DNA from: Paraflavisolibacter caeni
GTDB lineage: Bacteria > Bacteroidota > Bacteroidia > Chitinophagales > Chitinophagaceae
Length of the DNA: 64,000 nucleotides
Direction: 5' to 3'
NCBI RefSeq assembly: GCF_025628885.1
Contig: NZ_JAOTIF010000005.1
Span: 1 to 64,000 of the forward strand
Part shown: positions 26,977 to 36,289 of the stretch, piece by piece
How positions within the stretch are numbered: the first letter of the stretch is position 1
Layout: every line of letters starts with the position of its first letter
Program-made: the position numbers and the translations under genes
Notes under the pieces: generated by a model
The model's database searches: none
The model's input: the letters and a program-made list of their open reading frames with translations, nothing else
What the model was told of the DNA's origin: nothing

Positions 26977-29109
26977 TTACATCTTTTCAACGTTAATGGA
27001 AATAGTAGAACCTGCCATTTCGTTTTCAGGCAGGTTCATCTTAATGCTTTTTTGTCCATTTGTCTTCAGATTGACAAGATGTATTGTAATGTCCTGTTCT
27101 TTTTGACTTGGGTCTGCAATGAAAATGTTTTTACTTGTAGCATCCATATTCTTAACCATCATGATGCATGGCTTATCAACTGTTATCGAAAAAGAATCGG
27201 CGTGAACAGTACATGGCTTATAAAAAACCACCTGCATCATTTTTAAATTCGCATGTAGTACCGCCTGAACAGAATCATTATTGGCGATCACTTTAATCAA
27301 TTGGTCATTAAAGTCCATCATCTCTTTGGCGCTTTGCACACCTGGTAATATAATATAGGCATAGCTAGCGTTTACTGGCTTGACTCCATGATTGATCCAG
27401 AGTTTAAAAACATCCCCAGTTAATTTTTGATCTGTATATACTCTGTTGATCTGATACCAACTACCTGTTTGGTTAGCCTTAGAAATGGCAATATTACTTC
27501 CCTTGGGAAAAAAATACCCTATGCTGTCATGTAACACCCAAGCCTTATTTTCTTTATTTAAATGAAGCACTTCATTTTTGCTAACACTTCTCTTTTTACC
27601 AGATGTTAAAACATTTCCATTTATCCAGCATTGATTAACAGTTGTGGTGACAGATTCCTGTGCTTCACTGTTAATTCCGGCACCGAGGCATACAATTTCC
27701 TTATCAAAAAGAAACCATGCTTTTTTTGCTGTAACACTATCATAATTTAATTGATAACCGGAAACGCCGTATATCCCATCACTGACACCGCCGGAAAAAA
27801 CACTATTACCAACCTCTCCCCAGGTAATACTCATTGGTCTGTCTGATGTGTAATCTCTATTGGTTACACCCGGAACTTTGTCCCACTCCCAAAGTGGCAT
27901 AATATTATCATATTCCGCCCCTCTCCGCTGCAGATTTGTAGCACCATCCGACAAATACCTGCCCAATAAATTTTCTTGGTTTCCCATCTCACATCGTTTG
28001 GTTCGGCTGCTTACCATTCTAATATTAAATGAATAAGCAGGTCGTAAGTGCATGGTATAGTCTGCACACCAAAAATGCCTATGATAAGCGGTTACTTTAT
28101 AATCAGGCGGTTTAACACCTTCTGTTCTCAATGCTGCCAATTGCCACTCCATAAAATGCTGAGGGTCAATTAACGCCATGAGCTCCAGGCGTTTATTTTC
28201 AGTATACTTTGATAAAATATTTTTTCGGCTGATACCACGACCTTCCACGTTAAAATCTATAAAACTTCCGCGTATGGCCCGTAAATATGTATTTCTATAA
28301 TAGTTCGACAGTAACTCCAGTTTAGACTGGCTAAGTGCATATGGAGTGCCTCTTACATAGCTGGCTACAGTTATTGCACCTGTTAGGAAGACAGAACCAT
28401 AACTGGATATTTGTAATTGCGGCCCATGTTGCAGGTATGAACCATCGTACTGAAGTCCTTCTCTCAAATGAACAAACACGATCGGATAAAACAATTGCAC
28501 AACAGCTTCTTTCAACAATAAACTATCTCTATTTAAAAGTGCACGATAAAAATAATGTAATGCGACATCCGTTTTATTTGCTCCTGTTTGTTTATAAGGA
28601 TCGCCACGTTTCATGCGCCTGATCAATGAATCCTCTAAACTCGCAGGTAATTGTTTTTTAGCATACCTCATCAGAATTAATAATTCACCTAAGCTCTGTG
28701 GCATCGCAATTTCATTATGCCACCAGTTATTGCTTTGAGGGTCTTTTTCATACCAGAAAGTAAATGCATTCTGTATCGTCTTATATAGCTGCTCATCTTT
28801 CAAATCACTACCAGTAATATAACTCGTAATGAGCATACGAAGATTTAAAAGATGGTCGCCTGGTTTCCATTTAACAGCAGACTTGTCGTTATAATCTATA
28901 TCACCCCAACTACCATCAGGCTGTATTGAATTCAAAATAAATCGGGCAGAACTGTCTTGTTGCGCTGATTGACTCATTATATTCTGCCGGACCCTATTCA
29001 TAATGGTATCATAGTGATATGATTGGGCATACGATAAATTAGTAATCGTACAATTGAAGCATAATAAAATGACCAGGAAGAAAAGCTTTTTACTAGTCTT
29101 TACACACAT
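26977..29109 (-). CDS. PL8 family polysaccharide lyase (chondroitin/hyaluronan/xanthan lyase type)
   Basis: A 710-residue secreted lyase with a signal peptide (about 1-29, SYAQ). The (alpha/alpha)5-6 toroid has the active-site set of PL8: NNWWHNEIAMPQ at 127-138, Asn178 in TGANKTD, His228 in LQHGPQLQISSYG with Tyr237, and Arg291/Arg295 in EGRGISRKN. The central beta-sandwich shows RRGAEYDNIMPLWEWDKVPG. These enzymes cleave uronic-acid-linked glycans by beta-elimination and leave unsaturated uronate ends, the substrate of the GH88 enzyme in this locus. The true polymer may be plant, fungal or bacterial; chondroitin is only one option. Confidence 0.92.
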   Translation of the reverse strand: MCVKTSKKLFFLVILLCFNCTITNLSYAQSYHYDTIMNRVRQNIMSQSAQQDSSARFILNSIQPDGSWGDIDYNDKSAVKWKPGDHLLNLRMLITSYITGSDLKDEQLYKTIQNAFTFWYEKDPQSNNWWHNEIAMPQSLGELLILMRYAKKQLPASLEDSLIRRMKRGDPYKQTGANKTDVALHYFYRALLNRDSLLLKEAVVQLFYPIVFVHLREGLQYDGSYLQHGPQLQISSYGSVFLTGAITVASYVRGTPYALSQSKLELLSNYYRNTYLRAIRGSFIDFNVEGRGISRKNILSKYTENKRLELMALIDPQHFMEWQLAALRTEGVKPPDYKVTAYHRHFWCADYTMHLRPAYSFNIRMVSSRTKRCEMGNQENLLGRYLSDGATNLQRRGAEYDNIMPLWEWDKVPGVTNRDYTSDRPMSITWGEVGNSVFSGGVSDGIYGVSGYQLNYDSVTAKKAWFLFDKEIVCLGAGINSEAQESVTTTVNQCWINGNVLTSGKKRSVSKNEVLHLNKENKAWVLHDSIGYFFPKGSNIAISKANQTGSWYQINRVYTDQKLTGDVFKLWINHGVKPVNASYAYIILPGVQSAKEMMDFNDQLIKVIANNDSVQAVLHANLKMMQVVFYKPCTVHADSFSITVDKPCIMMVKNMDATSKNIFIADPSQKEQDITIHLVNLKTNGQKSIKMNLPENEMAGSTISINVEKM

Positions 29110-29172
29110 TTATTGTCATTTGTTTTTTGCAAAATAAGAAACAAATCACACTTTACTACTGCTTTATTAACC

Positions 29173-29577
29173 CTATACCATACTGTTTTGTTTCAAAACT
29201 GTTTTCACTTCACCAACTAATTCCTGAAAAGACCAGGGCTTTTCAATATATAGTTGAGCACCTTCATCGTAAGCCTTCTCAATTTCTAGTAATGAACAGG
29301 TAGTGCTCCACATAATAATTGGAATATCTGTTAATGCAGGATGGCTCTTAATCTGCTTTATATAGTCAATTCCATTTTTCTTAGGTAAGTGATACTCAAT
29401 AAAAATTAAACAAGGTTGCTCCTCTTCTAATGTTTTAAGAAGGTTATCTAAGTCTTGGGAACACTTTATTGCAATCTTATCAGAAATCCTTGTTATTGCC
29501 TCGGTAAACAGCCAGTAATCATCCAAATTATTTTCAATGAGAAAAATATTTTTCATTTGGTTGGTGTTCTTAATCAT
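29173..29577 (-). CDS. Stand-alone receiver-domain protein with Glu at the phosphorylation site
   Basis: A 134-residue single receiver domain; Met8 (MKNIFLIENNLDD) may be the true start. The fold is complete: the acidic pocket near IENNLDD, CLIFIEYHLPKKNG where the phospho-acceptor Asp is expected, the switch position in IIMWSTT, and the conserved Lys in YIEKPWSF. The codon at the acceptor position is GAG (Glu61), not Asp. Such Asp-to-Glu forms cannot be phosphorylated in the normal way and may act as a constantly on or purely scaffolding receiver. It is 63 bases downstream of nothing obvious and just upstream of PL8 in the same direction. Confidence 0.85.
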   Translation of the reverse strand: MIKNTNQMKNIFLIENNLDDYWLFTEAITRISDKIAIKCSQDLDNLLKTLEEEQPCLIFIEYHLPKKNGIDYIKQIKSHPALTDIPIIMWSTTCSLLEIEKAYDEGAQLYIEKPWSFQELVGEVKTVLKQNSMV

Positions 29578-29972
29578 TTATTTCCATTTAAGGTTCAAAA
29601 ATGATTTTATACAAGAGCATAATGGGTTATATCAATGATACAACCTCAGCAATAATTTACATGCTGAATATTGGATTTCATATTTTCAATAATTTATTAG
29701 GATAACTAATTAGGGAGGTCCGGAAAATTAAAATCTTACAAATCTGCAGGTATGATCAAAGCAACACCAATGCAAGCAAAACTTTACCATTTCTACCTTG
29801 AACGTAAAGTTGATTAAAACTTTGCTGCCCCAGGGTAGAAAAAGGATTCTATTTAGGGTGAAAAACGTATAGATTTAACAATAGAACAAACTTATTTCAT
29901 GAAGAGCTAGGTTTCTTTGCAATGTTTTGTTCATGTAAATACATTACCTGTCTCAAATTTCTTTTTGTTTAT
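29578..29972. other. Intergenic stretch between the polysaccharide locus and the sugar kinase module
   Basis: About 395 bases with only very short open frames, none with a recognisable pattern. A + strand frame of 34 codons near 29600 has no supporting context. It probably holds the promoter of the receiver gene. Confidence 0.4.
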
Positions 29973-31019
29973 TCAGGGCTGATAAGTAGCAAGCACAGAT
30001 TCCTTCTCCATTAACCGTTCCAAAAGCACAATTTGATTTTTGGCCCTTATTAAATTATGTCCAGGATATTTGGCACCATAATACACATCATCATTAATGT
30101 GATCGGTTAGAAAGCGAAGAGCCTGCATATAAATCATAAACTTACCTGCATAGAAAAAATATGACCTTTCTGTCTGGGTTAATTCATCTCTCATCTCATT
30201 GAAATATCCCTGCGCGATGGCCTTATAAAAGTCATCCTGGACTTCAATTTTCTCAAAATCACGTTCTTCTTCACTTACCGGCGACAAATACGTACGCATC
30301 ATATCGCCTACATCACTAATGAAATAGCCGGGCATTACCGTATCCAGGTCAATAACACACAAACCTCTATCCTCTGCATCAAATAGCACATTACTGATTT
30401 TGGTATCATGATGAGCAACCCTTAACTTAAATTCAGGATTTGATTTAATATGCTCATACTCCCTTACTATATCAGAGAAGCCAATTAATGTTTTGATCTG
30501 TTCCTCAGTTTCATGGATGCGAAGGGAATTACCTTTTTCAATTGCAGATAAAAACTGGTCATATCGTAATGAAAGGTCATGAAATGAAGGTATGGTGATT
30601 TTAAGCTTAGCCGTATCCATACCCGCAAGCAGTTTCGTAAATCTTCCAAACTGCTTGGCAGCTTCATAAGCCTGATCAGGTGTTTTTACAACATCCTTGG
30701 AATGGGAGCCACCTACAAATGGAAACAATCGAAAATAGCCTTCGCCATTCATATGAACCAGGTCTTCACCTTTTGAGGAAAGAAGCGGTGCTATGAATTT
30801 ATATTCCGGATAATATTCCTGTAAATAATCAGCGATCAACCTGATATTATGAGCAATATGTGAAGGTTTATGGAAAACCTCCTGGTTCACTCTTTGCAAT
30901 ATATAATTACCATCTGGTGCAATTATCTTCCACGTATGGTTTATCAGACCGCTGCCAAATGGTTCTATGCGCATTGACTCTTCTTTCAATCCAAAAGCCG
31001 GTAAAACTGATGGGCTCAT
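29973..31019 (-). CDS. Phosphotransferase of the APH / N-acetylhexosamine 1-kinase type
   Basis: A 348-residue cytoplasmic kinase. The N-lobe has FGSGLINHTWKI and the ATP-site YILQRVN lysine-region equivalent. The C-lobe carries the catalytic loop LRVAHHDTKISNVLFD (Asp205, Asn210) and the metal-binding VIDLDTVMPG (Asp224/Asp226). It most resembles sugar 1-kinases such as NahK rather than antibiotic kinases. It is divergent from a nucleotidyltransferase gene, so the pair could turn a free sugar into a sugar 1-phosphate and then an NDP-sugar. GCAAnCGnTTGC sites in the shared promoter region suggest LacI-type control. The sugar is not known. Confidence 0.82.
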   Translation of the reverse strand: MSPSVLPAFGLKEESMRIEPFGSGLINHTWKIIAPDGNYILQRVNQEVFHKPSHIAHNIRLIADYLQEYYPEYKFIAPLLSSKGEDLVHMNGEGYFRLFPFVGGSHSKDVVKTPDQAYEAAKQFGRFTKLLAGMDTAKLKITIPSFHDLSLRYDQFLSAIEKGNSLRIHETEEQIKTLIGFSDIVREYEHIKSNPEFKLRVAHHDTKISNVLFDAEDRGLCVIDLDTVMPGYFISDVGDMMRTYLSPVSEEERDFEKIEVQDDFYKAIAQGYFNEMRDELTQTERSYFFYAGKFMIYMQALRFLTDHINDDVYYGAKYPGHNLIRAKNQIVLLERLMEKESVLATYQP

Positions 31020-31127
31020 AACAAATCTCCTTTACAATAAATATGGTTTCAAGAGGAATGGTTCTAAATACGATACCATTGCCGCCATTTCAAGCAATAT
31101 TAACAATGATACCTTGACTTTTTTAGT

Positions 31128-31139
31128 GCAAACGAGTGC
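31128..31139. promoter_or_regulatory. Candidate LacI-family operator 1
   Basis: GCAAACGAGTGC, a pseudo-palindrome with a central CG, about 110 bases upstream of the kinase start. It matches the stronger sites at 31227, 31250 and 36290 at all but one or two positions. Confidence 0.5.
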
Positions 31140-31226
31140 ACAAAATTGAAACAATCCATAACAACAGGTAAAGTGAACCAGGAACATTTCTAACCCCTGT
31201 CTTTATTGACTCACAAACTTGTCTAT

Positions 31227-31238
31227 GCAAACGATTGC
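31227..31238. promoter_or_regulatory. Candidate LacI-family operator 2
   Basis: GCAAACGATTGC, a 12-base pseudo-palindrome (GCAA-n-CG-n-TTGC) with the central CG typical of LacI-family operators. It lies about 135 bases before the nucleotidyltransferase start and forms an inverted pair with the next site. Confidence 0.6.
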
Positions 31239-31249
31239 TCAAAATTCGT

Positions 31250-31261
31250 GCAATCGTTTGA
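31250..31261. promoter_or_regulatory. Candidate LacI-family operator 3
   Basis: GCAATCGTTTGA, the inverse of operator 2, whose first base is 23 bases further on. That spacing puts both on nearly the same helix face, which suits binding of two dimers or a tetramer. Confidence 0.6.
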
Positions 31262-31371
31262 GCCTTTTCTTCCCTGAAATTCGACAGATGCATTCCCTAA
31301 TTTCACCTGCAGATTTCCAATTCAGCGTTTACTGTTCAACTCAAAACATTTAAGAAAACATAATCTTCATC

Positions 31372-32286
31372 ATGAATTTATTAGTTTTAGCCGCAGGCAT
31401 GGCATCCCGCTACGGAAGTTTAAAGCAAATAGACAAATTTGGACCGTCGGGAGAAAGTATTATTGACTTTTCAATTTATGACGCTATTCAAGCCGGATTT
31501 ACCAAAGTAGTTTTTGTCATCAGAAAAGAATTCGCACAGGAATTTAAAGATATTTTCGAACCCAGGTTAAACGAAAAAATTGAAACCGACTATGTATACC
31601 AGGAAATAGATTCCTATACGGAAGGCTTCCCAATTCCTGAAGACAGAATTAAACCCTGGGGCACAGCCCATGCTGTATTATGCGCAAAAAACATCATTCA
31701 GGAGCCATTTGCAGTGATCAATGCAGATGACTTTTATGGAAGAGATGCTTTTGAAAAAGCTTGTCAATTCCTAACCAGGGAAGCCGGTTCAAAGCTTTGG
31801 GCAAATATCTGCTATCAATTGCCAAATACTTTATCCGAATATGGTTCTGTAAGCAGAGGTATCTGTCAAACAGATGAGAACAATTATATCAGTTCCATTG
31901 TAGAAAGAACAAAAGTGTTTAAAAAAGATCAAAATATATTCTTTGAAGAAAATGGAGCGTTGCATGAATTAGCTGCAACTAGCAAAGCCTCCATGAACTT
32001 CTGGTGTTTCACGCCCGATATATTTAATTTTTCACAAGAACTCTTTCAGCAATACCTTCAGGAAAACGGCCATTTACCCAAATCAGAATTTTTTATTCCG
32101 CTGGTTGGCGATGAGTTTATCCAGCAAGGTAAGGGAAACATCAAAGCAATTACCACCTCAGAGCAATGGTTTGGCGTTACCTATAAAGAAGACAAGCCCA
32201 TTGTACAAGCGTGCATCAACAGGTTGATTGCTGATAAAATCTATCCTATCAATCTTTGGAATCGACAACTTCAAACGCAATATTGA
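31372..32286 (+). CDS. Sugar-phosphate nucleotidyltransferase
   Basis: A 304-residue cytoplasmic enzyme. It opens with the nucleotidyltransferase signature LVLAAGMASRYGSLKQIDKFGPSGESII (the GxxxR-x(7-8)-K nucleotide loop), followed by the metal-site AVINADDFYGRDAF near 119-132 and the product-side FWCFTPDIFNF block. It transfers a nucleoside monophosphate to a sugar 1-phosphate to give an NDP-sugar and pyrophosphate. It is divergent from the APH-type kinase, which would supply the sugar 1-phosphate, and both lie next to the putative LacI operators. It ends a few bases before a strong hairpin. Confidence 0.85.
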   Translation: MNLLVLAAGMASRYGSLKQIDKFGPSGESIIDFSIYDAIQAGFTKVVFVIRKEFAQEFKDIFEPRLNEKIETDYVYQEIDSYTEGFPIPEDRIKPWGTAHAVLCAKNIIQEPFAVINADDFYGRDAFEKACQFLTREAGSKLWANICYQLPNTLSEYGSVSRGICQTDENNYISSIVERTKVFKKDQNIFFEENGALHELAATSKASMNFWCFTPDIFNFSQELFQQYLQENGHLPKSEFFIPLVGDEFIQQGKGNIKAITTSEQWFGVTYKEDKPIVQACINRLIADKIYPINLWNRQLQTQY

Positions 32287-32290
32287 TGTA

Positions 32291-32333
32291 GTCTTGCTCA
32301 AGTGTTGCATACCATGCAACACTTGAGCAAGAC
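32291..32333. terminator. Bidirectional terminator with a perfect 20-base stem
   Basis: Two perfectly complementary 20-base arms (32291-32310 and 32314-32333) enclose a three-base ACC loop between convergent genes whose stop codons are 5 and 4 bases away. It lacks a T-run on either side, so it might also act as an mRNA-stabilising hairpin. Confidence 0.7.
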
Positions 32334-32336
32334 TTC

Positions 32337-34427
32337 TCATCTTGTTATGACACCTATTTCAGCAACAGTTATCTGCTGATCATTTTCGTTCACTGTTGAA
32401 AGCACTTCTAATTTAATAAAGCGGGCTGCATAAGAACGCTCAAACAATACGTCTTGTTTAACCGGGTTGTTTTTAATATTGGCAAACGCAGCATTGTTTA
32501 CGACCCGCGTCCAGTTGATCCTATCTTCACTTGTAGAAAAACTGTACTGATATATAATACCACCTGTGTTTCCATCCTGCCGTGGCACATATGAGAAACC
32601 CTTTAATGTTAGCTTTTCTCCCAGGTCAATGATGATAGGACGCTGGCTTGTCTCATTACTTTGCGCACTCATCCAGAATGTCCGTGCGTCACCATCAATC
32701 ATGCGGTCAAGGCGTTTATCCTTGTCAGATCCGGCCACAGACCATTTTTGCGACGCCTGATCGTATGTATTAGAAACTGTTTCGCTTGCCTTTGCACCAT
32801 TATTGATAAAGGCCTTTGCTTTTACAATTCCGCCACTTCCAAAATCAAAAGGCTGTGTGTAGTGGCTGGAAGAAAAAGTCGGTTCACTTCCATCGGTAGT
32901 GTATCTAACTACAGCATCAGGGCTCTCCGACTGGATAGAAACTTTTCCTTCCCTGTTTCGGGAGATCTGGGGCAGCGACAGCAATTCCGGCGCTTTGTAC
33001 AACTGCACTTCGGCTATTACCGGGCAGGCCTTGGATTCCAGGATATTCACCCTGACCTTTGATGTTTTGATAACAGGAAAAGTCAAAATGCGTTTATAAC
33101 CAATGGTGGTCTGGCGATCCAACTCCCGGAACTTCTTGCCATCCCAATATTCAACAGCGAAAGATTTGACCCGCTGTCCCAATGGTATATATTCCTGCAA
33201 TACAATACGGTTGATGGCCGTTTCTTTGGCCAGATCAATAGTAAGTGAAGCTTCTGTTACTGCATCATCCGTGCTCCAGTAACTTTCATAATTGCCATCT
33301 GCCAGGTTATTGGCAGCAAACTGTTTTGCGCCCCCTCTTACATTCGATGCCGCCACTTTTGTACCCTTCGCCAAATTATTCGCAAAGGTCTGGTCCAGCA
33401 CTTTCCTGAATTCCATCAAACGGATGGAATCATTTGCATGAATGAGTCCGCGACGGTCAACCGGCACATTCAACAACAAGTTTGCATTACGCCCTACAGA
33501 ACCATAATAGATGTTTAAAAGATGATTGATGGATTTCACCTTATCATCCGTTGCAGCACTGTAAAACCAACCTGGCCTGATAGAAACATCCGCCTCGGTC
33601 GGCACCCAGGACTTTCCATCTTCATCCCCCTGGTTCAGCACTTTTGTGGAAGGCGCTTTTTGTCCGGGTTCAAATCCAGCCGTATTTAACGTGCTCCAAT
33701 TGGTGGTGCCAGCAAATCCATTCTCATTACCTACCCAGCGGCAACCAGGACCAACATCGCTGAAAATGACAGCTTTGGGTTGATTCCTGTAAACAGTCTG
33801 ATGGAAAAGCGGCCAGTCATACACCTGCCTTTTTCCATTGGGGCCTTCGCCGTTTGCACCGTCAAACCATTGCTCAAATACGGGCCCGTAATTGGATAAT
33901 ACTTCCGTAAGTGTATTGGCAAAAACGGTATTGTATTCCGGTGTTCCATAGGCCGGGTGGTTGCGATCCCATGGTGAGAGATAAACACCAAACTTTAAAC
34001 CGTATTTCCTGCAGGCATCGGACAGTTCCCTGAGCACATCTCCTTTCCCATTTTTCCATGCGCTTTCACGAACCGTATGGGTGCTATATTTACTAGGCCA
34101 GAGGCAAAACCCATCATGATGCTTTGCGGTGATAATGATACCTTTCATACCAGCGGCTTTTGCCGTGCGGGCCCACTGTCCTGCATCCAATTGTGTTGGG
34201 TTAAATACTTTAGGATCCTCATCGCCATGCCCCCATTCCTTATCTGTAAACGTGTTGGGGCCAAAATGAATGAACATATAGTATTCCATTTTTTGCCATT
34301 GAACCTGGTTTTCGCCAGGTAGTGTTCCATAAGGAGCAGGTGCTTTTACCTGTTGGGTAAAACCTATAATGGATAAAAGTTGGAACGTCAGTACAAAAAG
34401 TAATTGCTTCATTTTAAGATAAAACAT
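32337..34427 (-). CDS. GH29 alpha-L-fucosidase with CBM32-type domains
   Basis: A 696-residue secreted enzyme (signal peptide about 6-24, GFTQQ). The GH29 barrel has MEYYMFIHFGPNTFTDKEWG at 47-66, IIITAKHHDGFCLWPS at 97-112 and VFEQWFDGANG with likely nucleophile Asp189. After LLLNVPVDRRGLI come a F5/8 type C (CBM32-like) domain at about 360-470, a chitobiase/hexosaminidase C-terminal-like domain (VRYTTDGSEPTFSSS) near 525, and a second F5/8-like domain at about 570-695. It is only distantly like the fucosidase at 6727. It lies downstream of the LacI gene, so it is likely in that regulon. Confidence 0.9.
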   Translation of the reverse strand: MFYLKMKQLLFVLTFQLLSIIGFTQQVKAPAPYGTLPGENQVQWQKMEYYMFIHFGPNTFTDKEWGHGDEDPKVFNPTQLDAGQWARTAKAAGMKGIIITAKHHDGFCLWPSKYSTHTVRESAWKNGKGDVLRELSDACRKYGLKFGVYLSPWDRNHPAYGTPEYNTVFANTLTEVLSNYGPVFEQWFDGANGEGPNGKRQVYDWPLFHQTVYRNQPKAVIFSDVGPGCRWVGNENGFAGTTNWSTLNTAGFEPGQKAPSTKVLNQGDEDGKSWVPTEADVSIRPGWFYSAATDDKVKSINHLLNIYYGSVGRNANLLLNVPVDRRGLIHANDSIRLMEFRKVLDQTFANNLAKGTKVAASNVRGGAKQFAANNLADGNYESYWSTDDAVTEASLTIDLAKETAINRIVLQEYIPLGQRVKSFAVEYWDGKKFRELDRQTTIGYKRILTFPVIKTSKVRVNILESKACPVIAEVQLYKAPELLSLPQISRNREGKVSIQSESPDAVVRYTTDGSEPTFSSSHYTQPFDFGSGGIVKAKAFINNGAKASETVSNTYDQASQKWSVAGSDKDKRLDRMIDGDARTFWMSAQSNETSQRPIIIDLGEKLTLKGFSYVPRQDGNTGGIIYQYSFSTSEDRINWTRVVNNAAFANIKNNPVKQDVLFERSYAARFIKLEVLSTVNENDQQITVAEIGVITR

Positions 34428-34508
34428 TGAAATTTATTATAGTCATCAATTCTTTTCCTTCACCATTGGTCATAAATCGGCCTGTTTCTATTATTCAATC
34501 GTCTTCTA

Positions 34509-35546
34509 TTACAGCAGGCTTTGTTGATTCAGTACAAGTGTTGCAGGCATTTCTTCGTTGTAATAAACAACCTGTTGACCCGTTTTACCTTCAATCTTAT
34601 CGTTTAGAATACTGATCATGATCTCCATTGCTTTTTCCCCTTGTCCATATGGATACTGCTCGATGGACACCAGGGGAGGATGCGCTGTATAGCTGGTAAT
34701 AGGCAGATTTGCATAGCTAACAAATACAAGATCTTTGTTGATTTGAATGTTTTGCTGTTGTGCATACTGCACGGCATCCATGTGCACATAATCATTGAAT
34801 GAAATAATTGCAGTTGGTGGATTTTTCGACGCTAAAAGGCTTTTTACAGCCCGATAAGTGCTTTCTTTTGAAAGATCTGTATTTTCTACCAGTTGCATAT
34901 CTACTTTTAGCTTTTTCTTTGAGAAGCCTTCTATGTAACCATTCAACCGTTCCTTAGTAGCGGGTAGTTTTTCCGGCCCGTTAATGATGGCTATCCTCTT
35001 GTATCCCCTTCCAAATAGCCAGTTTACCATGTCCACGGTGCCTTTAAATAAATTGCAATATACCTTATGAGCATGCTCAAACGGAGGCACCCTGTCAAAA
35101 TATACAACCGGGATTCCGAACTTTTCTAATGCCTGCAGGTGCTCATAGTTTTGTGTCTGCTTTGATAAAGAAATAATCAATCCATCAACCCTTTGCTTTT
35201 TCATAGTTTCCACCACCTTCTTTTCCCTTTCAGGATCGTCAAAGCTCTGACCAAATAAAATTGTATACTCATGTTCCATAGCAGCCTTTTCAATGCCGCT
35301 AATTGCCTGGGAAAAGAATTCTTCCCGTATATATGGCAGAATAACACCTATGACAAAGGTCTTTCGCTGCTTGAAGAAGATGGCCTGGGCATTGGGTTCA
35401 TAATTCAACTCTTTTGCCAATTCCTGCACCCGCGTCTTGGTTCGCAATCCAATGCGAGGATGATCTGCTAATGCGCGGGAAACCGTGGATACAGAAACAT
35501 TAAGCCGTTTAGCGATCTCTTTAATGGTAGGAAGTTTATTATCCAT
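34509..35546 (-). CDS. LacI-family transcriptional regulator
   Basis: A 345-residue repressor. The N-terminal helix-turn-helix PTIKEIAKRLNVSVSTVSRA and hinge LADHPRIGLRTKTRVQELAKELNYEPN are complete. The periplasmic-binding-type effector domain follows (VIGVILPYIREEFFSQAISG, DGLIISLSKQTQ, PVVYFDRVPP, AIISFNDYVHMDAV, LVSIEQYPYGQGEKAMEI). It is likely to bind the four GCAAnCGnTTGC sites found nearby and to release them when a sugar is present. It sits between a CBM9-like gene (27 bases upstream) and the CBM32-fucosidase gene, all in one direction. Confidence 0.93.
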   Translation of the reverse strand: MDNKLPTIKEIAKRLNVSVSTVSRALADHPRIGLRTKTRVQELAKELNYEPNAQAIFFKQRKTFVIGVILPYIREEFFSQAISGIEKAAMEHEYTILFGQSFDDPEREKKVVETMKKQRVDGLIISLSKQTQNYEHLQALEKFGIPVVYFDRVPPFEHAHKVYCNLFKGTVDMVNWLFGRGYKRIAIINGPEKLPATKERLNGYIEGFSKKKLKVDMQLVENTDLSKESTYRAVKSLLASKNPPTAIISFNDYVHMDAVQYAQQQNIQINKDLVFVSYANLPITSYTAHPPLVSIEQYPYGQGEKAMEIMISILNDKIEGKTGQQVVYYNEEMPATLVLNQQSLL

Positions 35547-35573
35547 TATAGCAAAAATTTGGTACTCTGCTTA

Positions 35574-36203
35574 TTATTCAAATCGCAAGGTCCCAAAAAA
35601 CTGGGGCAAATGAAAATTTGGTTCTGCAGAACTGATCCTGGACCAGGATATGAAATGTGGTTCTGGTAAAAGATCACCACATTTATAAAAGTTGGCCCGG
35701 CACTGCTTTCCGTTAATCGTGGTCAGCGTATGATGAACAAAAACATCCAATGGAATAGATATTGATAATTCCCAATAAATCAAACCATCACGCTCCTTGC
35801 GAATGACTGATTGTGTATTTATTTTTTTGATCAAATCTACTGAAACCAGTTCCCGTTTACTTTTTTCTTTTCCAAAGCCCACAAGAGCTACACCCTCACA
35901 GTTAAATTCAAGATTATAATAGCCCTTATCATCAAAACTGATAAAAAATTCTACGCAACTGTCTTCCCAAACACTGCCATTTATATTTTTGGTAACGGCA
36001 CGTATAGACTTTTCTTTAACAAAATATTTAAGAAATATACGTTCTTCTTTGTGAGCAATGGCGAATGCTACCTCTGGTTGGTATGGATATGAAGACCAGG
36101 ATACCTGGTCGATCTTGTGTCTTTCCAGACTATCTAATTGCAAAAACTCCTTGTCTGGCAAGGGATATTTTCTTTTAAGATTCGAAACAGTCAACTCTTT
36201 CAT
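35574..36203 (-). CDS. CBM9-like carbohydrate-binding domain protein
   Basis: A 209-residue protein made of one CBM9-type beta-sandwich: KIDQVSWSSYPYQPEVAFAIAH, IFLKYFVKE, GSVWEDSCVEFFISFDDKGYYNLEFNCEG (the hallmark W-x-D-S-x-V-E-x-F), and a closing FISWSRISSAEPNFHLPQFFG. No signal peptide is visible, so it may be cytoplasmic or exported otherwise. Proteins of this type are frequent hypothetical neighbours of sugar regulators in Bacteroidota. It starts 170 bases from the MFS transporter gene on the other strand, with one LacI-type site between them. Confidence 0.75.
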   Translation of the reverse strand: MKELTVSNLKRKYPLPDKEFLQLDSLERHKIDQVSWSSYPYQPEVAFAIAHKEERIFLKYFVKEKSIRAVTKNINGSVWEDSCVEFFISFDDKGYYNLEFNCEGVALVGFGKEKSKRELVSVDLIKKINTQSVIRKERDGLIYWELSISIPLDVFVHHTLTTINGKQCRANFYKCGDLLPEPHFISWSRISSAEPNFHLPQFFGTLRFE

Positions 36204-36289
36204 AGAATATTTCCTACATTTAATACACTATACTTTTTTCAAATTTCCAATCTACTCAAACTTATCCAAATTACTATTGCTAAATCTGC

